Assembly: GCF_013623905.1 (NCBI RefSeq)
Contig: NZ_JABKDD010000015.1
Location: forward strand, 1 to 64,000
Reading direction: 5' to 3'
Source of the DNA: Brevibacterium sediminis
GTDB taxonomy: Bacteria; Actinomycetota; Actinomycetes; Actinomycetales; Brevibacteriaceae
Length of the DNA stretch: 64,000 nucleotides
A program made the position numbers and the translations under genes. Position 1 is the stretch's first letter, and each line of letters starts with the position of its first letter. The notes below the pieces were generated by a model. The model ran no database searches, had not been told where the DNA came from, and worked only from the letters and a program-made list of their open reading frames with translations. Shown here piece after piece: positions 57,052-64,000 of this stretch.

Positions 57052-58389
57052 GTGAGCAACGACCAGGGCTATGACGGTCTGAGGACCCCTCCGCAGGACG
57101 TCGAAGCCGAGCAGAGCGTGCTCGGTGCGATGCTTCTGTCAAAGGACGCCATCGCCGACTGCGTCGAGACGATGAAGGGCGACGACTTCTACAAGCCCGC
57201 TCACGAAACCATCTACGAGGCGGTACTCGACCTCTACTCCCGGGGTGAGCCCGCGGACTCGGTGACGGTGGCGAACTACCTGACGAAGACCGGTGACCTC
57301 GCCCGCGTCGGCGGTGCCGCTTACCTGCACACCCTCATCTCGTCGGTCCCGACCGCCGCCAACGCCGGCTACTATGCCGCGATCGTCAGCGAACAGGCCG
57401 TGCTGCGCCGCCTCGTCGAGGCCGGCACCCGCATCGTGCAGATGGGCTACGACGCCGAAGGCGATACCGATGACGTCGTGAACTCCGCTCAGGCGGAGAT
57501 CTACAAGGTCACCGAACGCCATACGACAGAGGATTACGTCATCCTCTCCGACATCCTCGGCGAGGTGGCCCAGGAGATCGAACGCAACGGCAACACCGAT
57601 GGGCAGACCGCGGGTGTGCCCACCGGTTTCACCGAGTTCGACAACCTCACCAACGGTCTGCATCCGGGCACGATGATCGTCATCGCCGCGCGTCCCGGTG
57701 TCGGCAAGTCGACTCTGGCGCTCGACTTCATCCGTTCGGCTGCGATCCACAATGATGCGGCCGCTGTGTTCTTCTCGCTCGAGATGGGCAAGAACGAACT
57801 CGTCATGCGTCTGCTCTCGGCCGAGTCGGAGATTCCGCTGCAGAACCTGCGCCGCGGCGAGCTCAGTCCGCACGACTGGACGACGCTGGCCGCGACCGAG
57901 GCCCGGATCAACAATGCGCCGCTGTTCGTCGACGATTCGCCGAACATGGCGCTGACCGAGATCCGCGCGAAGTGCCGCCGGCTCAAGCAGCAGCACAATC
58001 TGCAGATGGTCTGCGTCGACTACCTGCAGCTGATGTCCTCGGGCAAGCGCGTGGAGTCCCGTCAGCAGGAGGTCTCGGAGTTCTCCCGTTCGCTCAAGCT
58101 GCTGGCCAAGGAGCTCGAGGTGCCGGTCATCGCACTGTCTCAGCTCAACCGAGGCAGCGAGCAGCGCACGGACAAGCGGCCGATGATCTCGGATCTGCGT
58201 GAGTCCGGTTCGATCGAGCAGGACGCGGATATGGTCCTCCTCATCCACCGTGAGGACATGTACGACAAGGAACACGAACGCGCCGGTGAGGCCGACATCA
58301 TCGTCGCCAAGCACCGTGCCGGTCCGACGATGGACATCCCCGTGGCGTTCCAGGGCGCGAAGTCCCGATTCGTCAACATGCCGCAGTGA
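57052..58389 (+). CDS. dnaB: Replicative DNA helicase DnaB
   Basis: The 445-residue hexameric helicase has an N-terminal domain (~15-115), a linker helix and a RecA-like domain with Walker A ARPGVGKS (213-220), Walker B MVCVDYLQLM, and ELEVPVIALSQLNRGSEQR. It has no intein. GTG start, preceded by GAAGAGG. In mycobacteria it is separated from rplI by one gene; here 17 kb intervene. DciA, its probable loader, is encoded near the origin. Confidence 0.97.
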   Translation: MSNDQGYDGLRTPPQDVEAEQSVLGAMLLSKDAIADCVETMKGDDFYKPAHETIYEAVLDLYSRGEPADSVTVANYLTKTGDLARVGGAAYLHTLISSVPTAANAGYYAAIVSEQAVLRRLVEAGTRIVQMGYDAEGDTDDVVNSAQAEIYKVTERHTTEDYVILSDILGEVAQEIERNGNTDGQTAGVPTGFTEFDNLTNGLHPGTMIVIAARPGVGKSTLALDFIRSAAIHNDAAAVFFSLEMGKNELVMRLLSAESEIPLQNLRRGELSPHDWTTLAATEARINNAPLFVDDSPNMALTEIRAKCRRLKQQHNLQMVCVDYLQLMSSGKRVESRQQEVSEFSRSLKLLAKELEVPVIALSQLNRGSEQRTDKRPMISDLRESGSIEQDADMVLLIHREDMYDKEHERAGEADIIVAKHRAGPTMDIPVAFQGAKSRFVNMPQ

Positions 58390-58403
58390 CGAACGGGGCT
58401 TGA

Positions 58404-59105
58404 ATGGACGCCTACTGGATGCGCGGCAAGTGGGGTGACGGCGGGAAGAGTGAGCGCCGCTGGAACCAGGGCAGCAGGAATCCGCTGACCATCATCATCA
58501 CCGGTGCTGTCTTCTTCGTCGGCACGGGTGCGGTCTTCACGATCGGATACCTGTATCCGGATCAACTGCTGTTCACGATCATCCTCGGATGCTTCGTGTT
58601 CCTCGGCGTCACTCTGGCGATGCGCAGGTTCATGGGACACACGCCGGCGTATTGGTACACCGGACCGTTCGTGGCCATTGCACTCATCGGCACTGTGATG
58701 CTCGGCGAGGATCTTGCTTTGTCTCAGGCTGGCGAACTCACCGAGGTGGTCGTCGCCGATCACAAAGTCGAACAGAAGACCGTGCACAGTTCCAATCCGC
58801 CCAGGTCGCGGCAGGTCTATGTTCATACCTACAGCCTCGAACGCACCGACGGCACCCCCGTCGCCGAACCGCTGATCTACCGCGGCAAGGACGGATACGA
58901 CGACTTCGATGAGGGCGACACGATCTCCGTCCTCATCGATCCGGAGGGGAAGGCACCGACCAAACCGGCCGAAGACGTGGATCTGCCTGCCGATATCGGC
59001 ATCCTCGTCACCGGACTGGTCACCTCGGGGATCGTGTTCCTCATCTGTCTGATCGTCGTGCTGCTGCGCTGGACGCGCTCGCCGTCGCAGCAGCACGTGC
59101 GCTGA
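58404..59105 (+). CDS. Membrane protein with DUF3592-like domain
   Basis: The 233-residue protein has three N-terminal helices (~27-48, 55-70, 83-100), a small soluble domain with VHTYSLERTDG and GDTISVLIDPEGKAP, and a C-terminal helix (~205-225). The central domain resembles DUF3592. No function is known. It follows dnaB after 14 bases and may share its transcript. Confidence 0.6.
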   Translation: MDAYWMRGKWGDGGKSERRWNQGSRNPLTIIITGAVFFVGTGAVFTIGYLYPDQLLFTIILGCFVFLGVTLAMRRFMGHTPAYWYTGPFVAIALIGTVMLGEDLALSQAGELTEVVVADHKVEQKTVHSSNPPRSRQVYVHTYSLERTDGTPVAEPLIYRGKDGYDDFDEGDTISVLIDPEGKAPTKPAEDVDLPADIGILVTGLVTSGIVFLICLIVVLLRWTRSPSQQHVR

Positions 59106-59135
59106 CGAGGCCGCACTTGTTGCAGGTGTGCCACC

Positions 59136-60050
59136 ATGGCAGGCATGGACACCAATCCTAACGATCTGCTCGTGCTGCTGGCCGTCTCCCGCACCGCCAA
59201 ATTCACGACGGCGGCACACAACCTCGGGCTCACCCACTCGACGGTCTCCCGCCGCATCGCCGCCTTGGAGAAGTCCTTGGGCGGACGCGTGCTGGCTCGC
59301 TCGGATGACGGATGGGAGCTGACCGACCTCGGGGAACGAGCCGTTGCGGTGGCCGAACAGATGGAGAACGCGGTTGCCGAACTCGAGAGTCCCGGCCAGG
59401 GCCCGGAGACGGTGTCCGGAGTGGTGCGGATGACCGCGACGGATGGGTTCAGCGCCTATGTCGCCTCCCCGGCGGTCGCGAAGCTGCGACGTCGGCATCC
59501 CGGGCTGAGTGTCGAGATCGTCACCGTCACCAGGCAGGCCCTGCAGCAGCGGTCCGGTCTCGATATCGAGGTCGTCGTCGGCGAACCGCGCGTGCACCGA
59601 GCAGAGGCGATCGAGCTCGGTGACTACGAACTCGGTCTCTACGCCTCGCGTGACTATCTCGCGGCCAGCGGCACCCCCTCCTCGGTGGAGGAAGTCAGCG
59701 ACCACCGGCTTGTCTATTTCGTCGATTCCATGCTCCAGGTCGACGACCTCGATGCGCCGAGGCGGCTGTTTCCCGAGATGAAGGATGCACTGACCTCGAC
59801 GAACGTTTTCGTTCACGTCGAAGCGACTCGTGCGGGTGCCGGAATCGGCTTCCTCCCGTGTTTCATGGCCGACCGTCACCCCGACCTCGTGCGACTCTTC
59901 CCAGAATCGGTGGCCGAGCGACTGCCCTACTGGCTGGTGCTCAGACCCGATTCGATGCGGCGACCGGCGATCGCCGCCGTCGTCCAGGGACTCAAGGATG
60001 AGATGCTCGCCCACCAGGCTGCTCTCGAAGGCCGGAAGTTGCCCCGGTGA
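59136..60050 (+). CDS. LysR family transcriptional regulator
   Basis: The 304-residue protein has the LysR helix-turn-helix at ~8-65 (LAVSRTAKFTTAAHNLGLTHSTVSRRI region) and a periplasmic-binding-type effector domain from ~95. The ATG at 59136 or the one at 59145 could start it; neither has a strong ribosome site. Its stop overlaps the HemD-like gene by 4 bases (GTGA). Co-translation of a regulator with its downstream gene suggests the two act together; most LysR genes are instead divergent from targets. Confidence 0.88.
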   Translation: MAGMDTNPNDLLVLLAVSRTAKFTTAAHNLGLTHSTVSRRIAALEKSLGGRVLARSDDGWELTDLGERAVAVAEQMENAVAELESPGQGPETVSGVVRMTATDGFSAYVASPAVAKLRRRHPGLSVEIVTVTRQALQQRSGLDIEVVVGEPRVHRAEAIELGDYELGLYASRDYLAASGTPSSVEEVSDHRLVYFVDSMLQVDDLDAPRRLFPEMKDALTSTNVFVHVEATRAGAGIGFLPCFMADRHPDLVRLFPESVAERLPYWLVLRPDSMRRPAIAAVVQGLKDEMLAHQAALEGRKLPR

Positions 60051-60904
60051 GACTGCGCGACCAGGATATGAGCATGAACCAGCCCCAAACTGACATCGGC
60101 GACGAGCTGGTCGGACGTCGCATCGTGCTCACAGCTCAGCGGCGCGCGGAACAGCTCGCCTCCGCCCTCGAGCGTCACGGTGCCAAGATCGTGCACGCCC
60201 CGACCCTTTCCGTCATTCCTCACATCGATGACCCTGAACTCGTCACACGCACCCGTGAACTCATCGAGGCCCGGCCGGACATCGTCGTGGTCACGACCGG
60301 CGTCGGATTCACCGGCTGGGGTGACGTGGCTGAAGCCGCGGGTCTGCGCGAGGAGTGGCACTCGATGCTCGCCGGAGCACGGATATACGCTCGCGGCCCC
60401 AAGGCACGCGGAGCGATTCAAGCGGCCGGACTGAGGGCTCACTGGGTCGCCGAATCCGAGACGAGCGCAGAGATCCAGCAGGTCCTCCTCGGCGAGGGCG
60501 TGGACGGTCAGCGCATTGCCGTACAGCATCACGGTGCAGGAGCCGACGGACTTGATGAGGCCTTCGCCGCAGCAGGCGCCGATGTCCGTTCCCTCGTCAT
60601 CTACCGGTGGGGCCCGGCCCCCGATCCGGCGGCCGTGGTCGACGCGGTCCGACTCGTCGCGGAGCGCAGGTGCGATGCCGTGGCCTTCACCTCAGCACCC
60701 GGGGCGGCAGCATTTCTCACCGCGGCCGAGGAACACGGACTGCTGTCGGCCGTGATCGAGGCGTTCAACGAATCGGTGGTGGCGGCAGCAGTCGGCGACG
60801 TCACCGCGGCACCGCTGCATGAACAGGGCATCAGAACCGTGATTCCCGAGCGATTCCGACTCGGAGCCCTCGCTCGCGTGCTGATCAGCGAACTCGCCGA
60901 ATGA
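60047..60904 (+). CDS. Uroporphyrinogen-III synthase-like protein
   Basis: The 285-residue protein shows the HemD pattern GRRIVLTAQRRAEQLASALERHG, VVTTGVGFTGW, YARGPKARGAIQAAGL and AVAFTSAPGAAAFL. It would cyclise hydroxymethylbilane to uroporphyrinogen III for heme/siroheme. No hemC, hemB or hemE is nearby, so this may be a paralogue of the biosynthetic HemD. Its GTG overlaps the LysR stop; an ATG at 60068 is an alternative start with a better N-terminus. Confidence 0.75.
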   Translation: MRLRDQDMSMNQPQTDIGDELVGRRIVLTAQRRAEQLASALERHGAKIVHAPTLSVIPHIDDPELVTRTRELIEARPDIVVVTTGVGFTGWGDVAEAAGLREEWHSMLAGARIYARGPKARGAIQAAGLRAHWVAESETSAEIQQVLLGEGVDGQRIAVQHHGAGADGLDEAFAAAGADVRSLVIYRWGPAPDPAAVVDAVRLVAERRCDAVAFTSAPGAAAFLTAAEEHGLLSAVIEAFNESVVAAAVGDVTAAPLHEQGIRTVIPERFRLGALARVLISELAE

Positions 60905-60906
60905 TC

Positions 60907-62115
60907 TCAGTCTGACGCGAATTCGATGTCGACGGCGTCTGCCTCGCGCAGTGCGCCGATCGCCTCTGCCTCAGCGGTCAGTGCGCTCTTTACCGACTTC
61001 GGGACGGTGCCGAAGGTTGCGATCGTCATGCTCAGTCGTCGATTCCGCTTCCGCGCCCTCCAGGTCCCCGCGATCCTGCCATCGACCAGCAGCGCTCCTG
61101 GATCGCCCACGGTCTTCCAGATCTCCCGATGGAACTCCTTGGACGCGATCGTCTCCCGATCCCGCATCTGCGTATAGGGATCGTGTGGGGGAAGCAGACG
61201 CACGCCGTGCGGAAGCTGCGCGCGATGCAGCTGATCGACATCCTCGGCGAGCATCCAGGTCCGTCGCCCGCGCTCGATTTCGGTGATCTCTCCGGCGATC
61301 AGGTCCCACCATGGTGTCGCCTCCGTGGACCGGATTCCGATCCACGCGGCGAAGTCGGCGCGTGTCGACGGTCCATAGCAGTGCAGATAACGCCGCAATA
61401 GTTCGGACCTGGCCCGGTCGCGTTTGCCCTCGTCGGATGCGGTCGAGGGCAGCGAACGCGGATCGACCCATTCGTCGAGCAGAACGAACGGAGCCGTGTT
61501 TCCCTCGCGCGGGGCGAAGCAGAGGATCTGCCGCAGAGTGAGCAGTCGAATGCAGAAGTGGATCACGCCGGCACCGAGGCTCTGGCCCTTCGCATACGGG
61601 CCCTGAGATTCCCATGTGCTTCGCTGTTTCGTCGTCAGGGAGTCTGCGAGCACGTCGGCGAGTTCCTCGCCGAGCTCGGTGATCGTCATCCTCCGCCCTC
61701 TGAGCACCCCGGCGACCTCCTGCTCGACCCGATCGAGGATCTGGCTCAGCGGGATCCCGAGCGAATCGACCGACTGTTCGACTCCGAGGACGAAATGGCG
61801 CATCGCCTTCTCATTCGTCGGTTCGACCCCGGTGGTGAAGACCGGGAGATCCGCAGCGGGAAAGAAATGGGGCGCCCCTCGCATGCACCAGCTCTGCAGC
61901 AGCGACTTCTCCTCTTCGACGGCCGAAGCAAACGCTGTCGCACTCATGTCCTCGACCCGCGCATGGAGTGCGGTCAGCGCGGATCCCGGTGGGCTGTTCT
62001 GGATGCCGCAGGCTCCCGCGGCCTCAGTGAGTGAGTTGCGGCTGAGTCGCTCATCGAGATGATGAGCGCGGAGGCGGAAGGCGATGATCTCGTCGTTCGT
62101 CGCGGAGTCGGCCAT
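60907..62115 (-). CDS. Winged-helix DNA-binding protein (HTH_42/YcaQ-AlkZ-like)
   Basis: The 402-residue protein matches the winged-helix family related to YcaQ and AlkZ DNA glycosylases: WCMRGAPHFFPAADL (~76-90), LLRRYLHCYGPSTRADFAAWIG, LLPPHDPYTQMRDRE and VDGRIAGTWRARK. Members act on crosslinked or alkylated DNA, some in antibiotic self-protection; whether this one is active is unknown. The catalytic residues known for AlkZ are not clearly visible to me. It converges on the HemD-like gene with 2 bases between the stops. Confidence 0.72.
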   Translation of the reverse strand: MADSATNDEIIAFRLRAHHLDERLSRNSLTEAAGACGIQNSPPGSALTALHARVEDMSATAFASAVEEEKSLLQSWCMRGAPHFFPAADLPVFTTGVEPTNEKAMRHFVLGVEQSVDSLGIPLSQILDRVEQEVAGVLRGRRMTITELGEELADVLADSLTTKQRSTWESQGPYAKGQSLGAGVIHFCIRLLTLRQILCFAPREGNTAPFVLLDEWVDPRSLPSTASDEGKRDRARSELLRRYLHCYGPSTRADFAAWIGIRSTEATPWWDLIAGEITEIERGRRTWMLAEDVDQLHRAQLPHGVRLLPPHDPYTQMRDRETIASKEFHREIWKTVGDPGALLVDGRIAGTWRARKRNRRLSMTIATFGTVPKSVKSALTAEAEAIGALREADAVDIEFASD

Positions 62116-62207
62116 GTGCCCAGGCTAGCTCAGGACCCGTGTTTGAATAGGGCCACGTGCTCGGCCGGCATCTGGTGCGTGCACGACCACAATGAGAAGG
62201 GACGACG

Positions 62208-62711
62208 ATGACGCGAACGATGCAGGTCAGCGACAGCATGGTGATCAAGGCCGACGCCGCCGCACTCTGGGAGCAGATCGCCGATCCGACCCAGATGGCC
62301 CGATGGAGCCCGGAGAACACCGGCGCAAGCACGCGCACGACTGCAGGTCCGCTGCAGACAGGCGACGTCTTCGAAGGGACGAACCGTCGCGGGCCGGCGA
62401 CGTGGGTGACCGAATGCGTCGTCACCGAATCTGTGCCCGGCAAACGGTTCGCCTTCACCGTGCGCCGGATCGGACCCCGAACTCCGAGCATCGAAGGAGC
62501 GAACGCGAGTTGGGCATACGAGTTCGAGGACCTCGGTGAGGCGACTCGAGTGACGGAGTCGTGGACAGACGATCGTCGCGGTTGGCCCGACTGGCTGGCC
62601 TGGGTCTTCGACCACATCGTCACACGTGGGCGGAGCTTCGCGGACTTCCAGCGATTGAACATTCGGCGGACGCTCACGACCATGAAGGACGATTTCGAAC
62701 GCGAAGGATGA
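62208..62711 (+). CDS. SRPBCC/polyketide-cyclase-like protein
   Basis: The 167-residue protein has the START-like helix-grip fold pattern: KADAAALWEQIADPTQMARWSPEN near the start, then TNRRGPATWVTECVVTE and a C-terminal helix (FDHIVTRGRSFADFQRLNIRRTLTTM region). Ligand unknown. Divergent from the winged-helix gene with a 92-base shared gap; followed 81 bases later by the thioesterase gene. Confidence 0.8.
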   Translation: MTRTMQVSDSMVIKADAAALWEQIADPTQMARWSPENTGASTRTTAGPLQTGDVFEGTNRRGPATWVTECVVTESVPGKRFAFTVRRIGPRTPSIEGANASWAYEFEDLGEATRVTESWTDDRRGWPDWLAWVFDHIVTRGRSFADFQRLNIRRTLTTMKDDFEREG

Positions 62712-62792
62712 CTTCGACAATTGAAAGACGACGTCGCACAGCGGTGACGTGATCGAAACGAGGGCGAAACAACTCCTCGCTACTCTGATCGC

Positions 62793-63245
62793 ATGACAGC
62801 GACGGCACAGCCCACAGAGAGCTCCGCCCGCCACGATGCGGACGGGATGAACTTCTATACCCGCAAATGGGTGCGGCCTGAGGACCTCAACGCCAACGGC
62901 TCCCTCTTCGGCGGCAGCCTGCTGAGGTGGATCGACGAGGAGGCCGCGATCTACGCGATCATCCAGCTCGGCAACCATCGAGTTGTCACGAAACTGATCT
63001 CGGAGATCGACTTTCAGGCTTCGGCGAGGGAAGGCGATCTCATCGAGATGGGGCTCATCGCAACCCAGTTCGGGCGTACGTCGCTGTCGATGAAGGCGAG
63101 GGTGCGCAATATGATCACCCGGAAGACGATCCTCAGCATCGAGAAGATCGTATTCGTCGGAGTCGACGAGGACGGCACACCGGTTCCACACGGGTACACG
63201 ACGATCACCTATGATCGCGACCGAATGCCCCACCCGCAGCCGTAG
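62793..63245 (+). CDS. Acyl-CoA thioesterase (hotdog fold, YciA-like)
   Basis: The 150-residue protein has the YciA/acyl-CoA hydrolase signature LNANGSLFGGSLLRWIDEEAA (catalytic-region Asp in WIDE) and the SEIDFQASAREGDLIEMG strand. It hydrolyses acyl-CoA thioesters in the cytoplasm; chain length unknown. Standard length. It stands alone before the XRE pseudogene. Confidence 0.85.
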   Translation: MTATAQPTESSARHDADGMNFYTRKWVRPEDLNANGSLFGGSLLRWIDEEAAIYAIIQLGNHRVVTKLISEIDFQASAREGDLIEMGLIATQFGRTSLSMKARVRNMITRKTILSIEKIVFVGVDEDGTPVPHGYTTITYDRDRMPHPQP

Positions 63246-63330
63246 ACACGCTCGGTGCTGCAGAAGTGATGGGCAGAGGTGCCCTGACAGGGTATCCCTC
63301 TCAGATGAGAACGCGTCTAGCCTGGAGAAT

Positions 63331-63908
63331 ATGGACAACCGGGCCGAAGTACGCGAATTCCTCATGTCACGGCGGGCGAAGATCACCCCTGATCGGGTCG
63401 GCCTTCCCACCCACGGCACGAGGCGAGTGCCGGGCCTGCGTCGCAGCGAGGTCGCGGCCCTGGCCGGACTGAGCGTCGAGTACTACTCGAAACTCGAACG
63501 GGGCGCGATCGGAGGGGCTTCCGCGGCTGTCCTCGAAGCGCTCGCCGAGGCTCTGCTGCTCAACGACACCGAGCGGGGCCTCCCCACAATCGCGGAATCC
63601 AGGACCTCGTCGGCGAACTCTCGACACAGAGCGAGACGTTCCGAACCCTGTGGGCCCAACATGATGTCCGCACGCACGGGACGGGGATGAAGCGCTTCAA
63701 CCATCCGGTCGTGGGCGAGCTCGTCCTCGCCTTCGAGGAGCTGCGGATCACCGCCGAAGACGGCCTCGCCCTCCTCATCTACACAGCAGAACCTGGCTCG
63801 GAATCGGAGCAGAAGCTGCGTCTGCTCGCCTCGTGGGCGGCGCCGACGACCGAGACCGAACGACCACCCGAGAACCAACTTCCTGAGAACAGAGGACACC
63901 GTTCATGA
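63331..63908 (+). pseudogene. XRE-family regulator (MmyB-like) with internal deletion and frameshift
   Basis: From the ATG at 63331 the frame encodes an intact helix-turn-helix domain (MDNRAEVREFL, RRVPGLRRSEVAALAGLSVEYYSKLERG, residues 1-~80), then nonsense to a stop at 63690. The true C-terminal part continues in another frame: DLVGELSTQSETFR, then MKRFNHPVVGELVLAFEEL and LLIYTAEPGSESEQKLRLLASWA up to 63908, typical of the ligand-binding domain. About 100 residues between the two parts are missing, with the junction near 63580. So the gene is broken by an internal deletion plus frameshift. The stop overlaps the next gene. Confidence 0.85.
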
Positions 63909-64000
63909 GCCACCGCATTCTCCCAACGACACCGACAGCGAAGAACCCGCCCGAGCAATTCAGCGGCGATGTGTGGGTCGACCCCATCGCCTCCCCGCAG
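63905..64000 (+). CDS. Cupin-domain protein, partial at window edge
   Basis: Thirty-two codons from an ATG that overlaps the pseudogene stop (ATGA). The start, with EQFSGDVWVDPIASP near residues 18-32, resembles small cupin oxidoreductase-like proteins that often follow MmyB-type regulators. The barrel itself is outside the window. Confidence 0.55.
   Translation, partial: MSHRILPTTPTAKNPPEQFSGDVWVDPIASPQ

Overview
The window is the chromosomal origin region of a high-GC Gram-positive bacterium (Actinomycetota, probably Micrococcales; the overall look suggests Brevibacterium, but the genus is an inference from memory). The evidence is the gene order: gyrA-gyrB-dciA-recF-dnaN-dnaA run leftward, rpmH-rnpA-yidD-yidC-jag-rsmG-parA-parB run rightward, followed by the cwlM-trxA-trxB-pseudokinase-murJ-DUF6049-Nudix-pcnB block known from mycobacteria. 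High third-position GC and many GTG or TTG starts fit this.

Region 0-17.6 kb holds replication initiation, topology, ribosome/RNase P and membrane-insertion genes and the parAB segregation pair, divergent from the origin. DnaA boxes lie on both sides of dnaA: dnaN-dnaA (8746-9302) and dnaA-rpmH (10995-11404). A transposase tail sits at the left edge.

Region 17.6-20.4 kb is the most striking part. It is about 2.8 kb without a credible gene and with visibly lower GC. It carries ten parS-like sites, with an eleventh inside parB; seven are exact copies of GTTTCACGTGAAAC and four have one mismatch. The neighbouring ParB is 669 residues long, roughly twice the usual length. Its extra ~380 residues form a Lys/Ala/Ser/Thr-rich, histone-H1-like segment followed by an acidic segment, placed between the ParA-stimulating N-terminal peptide and the CTPase core. 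Together they look like a compact, specialised bacterial centromere.

Region 20.4-31.8 kb is a cell-envelope and redox block: a CwlM-type amidase lacking the catalytic motifs, thioredoxin and its reductase, a membrane-anchored pseudokinase encoded separately from MurJ, the MurJ flippase, a DUF6049 membrane-anchored protein, a Nudix hydrolase and the CCA-adding enzyme.

Region 31.9-39.8 kb has an acyl-CoA ligase behind a palindromic operator, a bifunctional penicillin-binding protein, a GT87-like membrane protein and the rpsF-ssb-rpsR-rplI operon ending in a strong terminator.

Region 39.8-57 kb is accessory relative to mycobacteria, where rplI and dnaB lie close together. It contains the efeUOB iron-uptake operon with a DtxR/IdeR-type box, DUF488, ArgE-like peptidase, methyltransferase and DUF445 genes, a TetR-controlled SDR/saccharopine-DH-like/acyl-CoA-ligase operon, a truncated VOC gene, and an ABC transporter with two FtsX-like permeases. 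Region 57-64 kb has dnaB, a DUF3592-like membrane protein, a LysR/HemD-like pair, a YcaQ/AlkZ-like winged-helix protein, SRPBCC and thioesterase genes, an XRE-family pseudogene and the start of a cupin gene. No rRNA, tRNA or CRISPR array was recognised.
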